This document shows, one piece after another, positions 62,301 through 64,000 of a DNA stretch of 64,000 bases. Origin of the DNA: Dichotomocladium elegans (taxonomy: Eukaryota > Mucoromycota > Mucoromycetes > Mucorales > Lichtheimiaceae); NCBI GenBank assembly GCA_025716815.1, contig JAIXMN010000015.1, positions 496,001-560,000 on the forward strand. The letters are read 5' to 3'. Under the pieces are notes generated by a model. It saw only the letters and a program-made list of their open reading frames with translations. It made no database searches and had not been told where the DNA came from. The translations under genes and the position numbers were made by a program. Position 1 is the first letter of the stretch. Each line of letters opens with the position of its first letter.

Positions 62301-62913
62301 ATCGTTCCATGCGCTGTACTTGCCTGTGCGAAATTAAGTAGGCCAGGTCGGGGACTGCGCGTTGCTGCTGCGGGCGCAAGACGTAGCTGTTGTTATTGGT
62401 GTTGATCCGCCATGTGTCAAGGTCCCAGTCAGGCATCGGATTAACTGTCTTGAGCCAGTCGCGGCCCAAAATTACATCAAACTTGGTTTCGAGGATGTAT
62501 GCTTCGATCGTGTGCTTGTAACCTTGTGCATCGAGGGGCAATGTGGCTTGTGAGGTAATGTGTAGGACATGTCCACCAGCAGTTTCCACTTGTCTGCCAG
62601 GTACGGTTCGAATGGATAGGTTAGTGGCGACACGAGGCGCCACATAAGAACCCGTGGCTCCCGAGTCAATAAGGACGTTCACGGGACGACCGTCGCATAA
62701 CATGGAGTACAATGGCAAATCAGTTTTGTTTATTGATAATAAATCGTCAAGATGGTGCCTGTCTGCTTCTAAATGGTCCTGAAGCCTCCGGGCCTCTTGG
62801 TCCTCGCCGTCGGATAGATCGATGAGTGCCTCTTCTGACACTTTGGCCTTTTCGTGCTCGGCCTTGATCGCGTTGAGGGATTGTTGTTGTGGGCGCGGAT
62901 GGACCCTCTTCAA
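59374..62913 (-). CDS. Ty3/gypsy retrotransposon Pol polyprotein
   Basis: One open frame of 1179 codons. Domains in order: aspartic protease (VNVLIDSGATGSYV, about residue 80), reverse transcriptase (KDGSMRLCVDYRAVNRVT; the YLDD catalytic box in LVYLDDILIFS), RNase H (FVIETDASDYGVGAVLLQDG; FTDHHPLKYF), integrase zinc finger (HAGNTTVYDLMRKRWWWP with CPQC) and integrase core (WHLDFVGELP, then IVTDRGANF and NGKAERTNGI, the D-D-E triad), ending with a GPF/Y-type segment (YNWKGPFRVL). Protease-RT-RNaseH-integrase order defines Ty3/gypsy. No chromodomain is visible. No stop or frameshift interrupts it. It overlaps gag by four bases and lies in the -1 frame relative to gag; position 62913 is not an ATG, so it is probably made by frameshifting. 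Confidence 0.95.
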   Translation of the reverse strand: MKRVHPRPQQQSLNAIKAEHEKAKVSEEALIDLSDGEDQEARRLQDHLEADRHHLDDLLSINKTDLPLYSMLCDGRPVNVLIDSGATGSYVAPRVATNLSIRTVPGRQVETAGGHVLHITSQATLPLDAQGYKHTIEAYILETKFDVILGRDWLKTVNPMPDWDLDTWRINTNNNSYVLRPQQQRAVPDLAYLISHRQVQRMERSKQIEQMFLCYVRPNSQEVGEPKDNMYSSLVAEFSDVFQDKLPGLPPDRGVEHVIDTGDANPISRPPFKMSPRELDELRKQISELLDLRLIRPSSSPWGAPVLFVRKKDGSMRLCVDYRAVNRVTLRNTHPLPRIDECLERLGGAKFFSSIDLKSGYHQVRIREEDIPKTAFNTRYGSYEFLVLPFGLTNAPPTFQKLMNSILGDYLDDFALVYLDDILIFSKSEAEHYQHVRQVLERLRKAKLIANLKKCELNKTELEFVGFQVSANGILPSRKKVQAILEWPQPANVQEVRQFIGLGSHYRRFIRDFAAIAAPLTDLTKGTGTKKREITWTADCQRAFEEIKARMSGAPILQPPNPDLPFVIETDASDYGVGAVLLQDGPDGQRHPLAFESKKLSAAERNYPAQERELLAILHALRTWRCFIEGRRYTVFTDHHPLKYFRSQTKPTPRLTRWIAEMELYDPDIQYKPGKENHVPDLLSRRDGVACRTTENDLEPEYLYAVRSIQESDWPKFYAKPEDQWPAMYKDLLIKHKDKFASNNGQVFRYVKIGKDKHEVRYVLFARRADLVQNFHQAFGHAGNTTVYDLMRKRWWWPDMRTDIQCWLASCPQCQLASNAGRNIHHAPMKPLEVPPAFSRWHLDFVGELPTTASGNRWLLVGVDSMTNWTVARAVPDATGEAIANFLYEEIVMRFGCPAEIVTDRGANFMSNILSIYLGRLKLKHMLTSAYHPRTNGKAERTNGIFKQMLRKYVNGKIHQWDQFIEPSLFSCRIRKHRTTGFSPFFLVYGQEPRLPGDALRPFLDNSTPLSPNPTPTSVRIPEVRRLQEARELATQRLHDNAAKDKARWDALIRPQQFSIGDHVLLRHENKLSLEYNWKGPFRVLACNYDTNIYKLSDLQGRGYSSWVHTDRLRPIHTGSPVTQDPWYDPTAARAAERRHLEAAAAANAQLSVLSEDDQPSGEGVLSRMNSGANQIDLL

Positions 62914-63977
62914 TGCATCCGCGCCTTGCCTTTTGGGTGGCCTTGGAAACTGGGTTGCCGCTGGTTGCTGCGACGTTGCTTACCGGGCTCCGCTAACTCT
63001 GATGGGCATTCCCGTGCGAGATGTCCTCGGCCGCCACAGTTGAAGCATTCCTTGCTACGTAGATGATCACGTGAGCCGTGGCGCCGCCCTTGGTTATTTC
63101 GTTCTCCACGCCCGCCTTGCTGGAAGTGTATCGCGTCTAGATCCATTGGCGCGACCCCGTTGGTCCGTAAGTACTGGGGCGTTGTTGTGATATTTCGGAA
63201 CGTGGATTGTGAAGGTACGGATCCATAAGATCCTGGTGTGTCGTTAAAATCGTGACCCCTACGACGAGCACTTTCGTACGCCAGTGCGATGCGGATCGCC
63301 TCGGTGGAGGTCTGAGGGAAGCAAGTCCTGACGTGTACGCATACCTCTTCTTGTAGACCTCTCACGAACCTGTCAAGGGCCTCATCATCCGTCATGTGCG
63401 GCAGCGAGGCACAGGCAATCTGGAACTGTGTGACGTACGCTTGTACTGAGCCGACCTGCGTCAAACTCGCTAGGCGGTCTCGTGCCAATTGACTTGCGTT
63501 CACTGGACTGAAAGTGCGGATGATGCGTCTCTTAAAATCGTTCCAGTCAGCAATGTCCTCACCAAAACGCTCTTCGTGCTGCCACCAGATATCAGCGTCA
63601 CCCCGTAACAGTGTTTTGGCATATTCGGGCCAGTCATGCTGTGGAAGTGAGGACATACCCAAGTACCGTTCGACCGCGCGTGTCCAACATTGCACGGCAT
63701 CAAGGGAGCGGTCTCCGTTGTACGTGTCGGGTTCACGCATTTTCACCGAAAAACCTTCCTTCTTTGCAAGAAGTGCAAGGACTGCCTTGAGCATCACTTG
63801 GGTCGCGTCTTCCTGTGGTAGTTCTTGTTCTTGACTTGGCATAATGGGGCTTTCCGGTATATCTTCTAATATAGATCTTGTTTCAGGGGGTTCCTCGTCG
63901 TCGTCGTCGTATGCTCGCAAGCGGTCGCTGCGATATGTTCGGAAGCTGGGTGGAATAGCTTGAGTCGGGTGGGTCAT
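62910..63977 (-). CDS. Ty3/gypsy retrotransposon Gag
   Basis: 355 residues. The N-terminal part is acidic; the capsid-like core contains YNGDRSLDAVQCWTRAVERY, DWNDFKRRIIRTFSP and LASLTQVGSVQAYVTQFQ. A single CCHC zinc knuckle (CFNCGGRGHLARECP) precedes a basic tail ending KGKARMH. The start ATG is at 63977, only 23 bases from the window edge, so the leader, primer-binding site and 5' LTR are outside. The frame is intact. Confidence 0.93.
   Translation of the reverse strand: MTHPTQAIPPSFRTYRSDRLRAYDDDDEEPPETRSILEDIPESPIMPSQEQELPQEDATQVMLKAVLALLAKKEGFSVKMREPDTYNGDRSLDAVQCWTRAVERYLGMSSLPQHDWPEYAKTLLRGDADIWWQHEERFGEDIADWNDFKRRIIRTFSPVNASQLARDRLASLTQVGSVQAYVTQFQIACASLPHMTDDEALDRFVRGLQEEVCVHVRTCFPQTSTEAIRIALAYESARRRGHDFNDTPGSYGSVPSQSTFRNITTTPQYLRTNGVAPMDLDAIHFQQGGRGERNNQGRRHGSRDHLRSKECFNCGGRGHLARECPSELAEPGKQRRSNQRQPSFQGHPKGKARMH
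62931..62937 (-). promoter_or_regulatory. Candidate -1 frameshift heptamer at the gag-pol overlap
   Basis: In gag reading the codons CAC CCA AAA contain C CCA AAA (pattern X XXY YYZ), eighteen bases before the gag stop. A one-base backward slip enters the pol frame, which is open from there. A downstream pseudoknot was not analysed. Confidence 0.4.
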
Positions 63978-64000
63978 ATAAGCATCAGCTACCAGTTGTC

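Noticed and set aside
63514..63834. Plus-strand frame inside gag
   Set aside because: Antisense shadow of the intact gag reading frame.

Overview
The window looks like nuclear DNA of an early-diverging filamentous fungus, most likely a member of the Mucorales (Mucoromycota). Genes are intron-rich, with short GT-AG introns that often end in T-rich tracts, CT-rich promoters and overlapping or tail-to-tail neighbours. The products are eukaryotic and fungal: Atg29, Prp18, a STRIPAK-type coiled coil, AP180, GCP4 and a chitin deacetylase relative. The genus cannot be fixed from sequence alone.

0-17 kb (plus strand except one gene): UDP-glucose 4-epimerase; a SIKE/FGFR1OP2-like coiled-coil protein; a gene-poor stretch (4.3-10.5 kb) holding one unrecognised minus-strand gene; the endocytic adaptor AP180/CALM; the gamma-tubulin complex protein GCP4; and a tail-anchored heme oxygenase with an unusual N-terminal extension.

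17-28.7 kb (mostly minus strand): a decayed Tc1/IS630-like transposase, a SPRY protein of the RanBPM type that lacks its usual C-terminal half, proteasome subunit alpha-1, a SET-domain lysine methyltransferase, a second transposase relic and the autophagy protein Atg29.

29-38.4 kb: a gamma-butyrobetaine hydroxylase-family dioxygenase, a METTL6-type tRNA m3C methyltransferase and PRP18 (the last two share a 137-base divergent promoter), a Sel1-repeat protein, and a probable single-pass membrane protein ending in a PPPY motif.

39-41.2 kb: a badly decayed but recognisable Fanzor (eukaryotic TnpB relative, OMEGA-type RNA-guided nuclease) pseudogene. It is the most unusual item here.

41.2-57.5 kb: an alpha/beta hydrolase, a large disordered protein, a WKF-domain protein, a GATA-like plus PHD regulator, a chitin deacetylase-like pseudoenzyme that has lost its catalytic motifs, bleomycin hydrolase, two related small acidic genes in tandem, and an amidohydrolase-2 family lactonase.

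57.5-64 kb: a tRNA-Arg(ACG) next to the 3' end of an apparently intact Ty3/gypsy retrotransposon (gag and pol both open, minus strand), whose 5' LTR lies beyond the window. The host genes are mostly unrelated housekeeping functions and do not form a pathway cluster. Exon boundaries were read by eye from frame and splice consensus; where phases did not close, this is stated.
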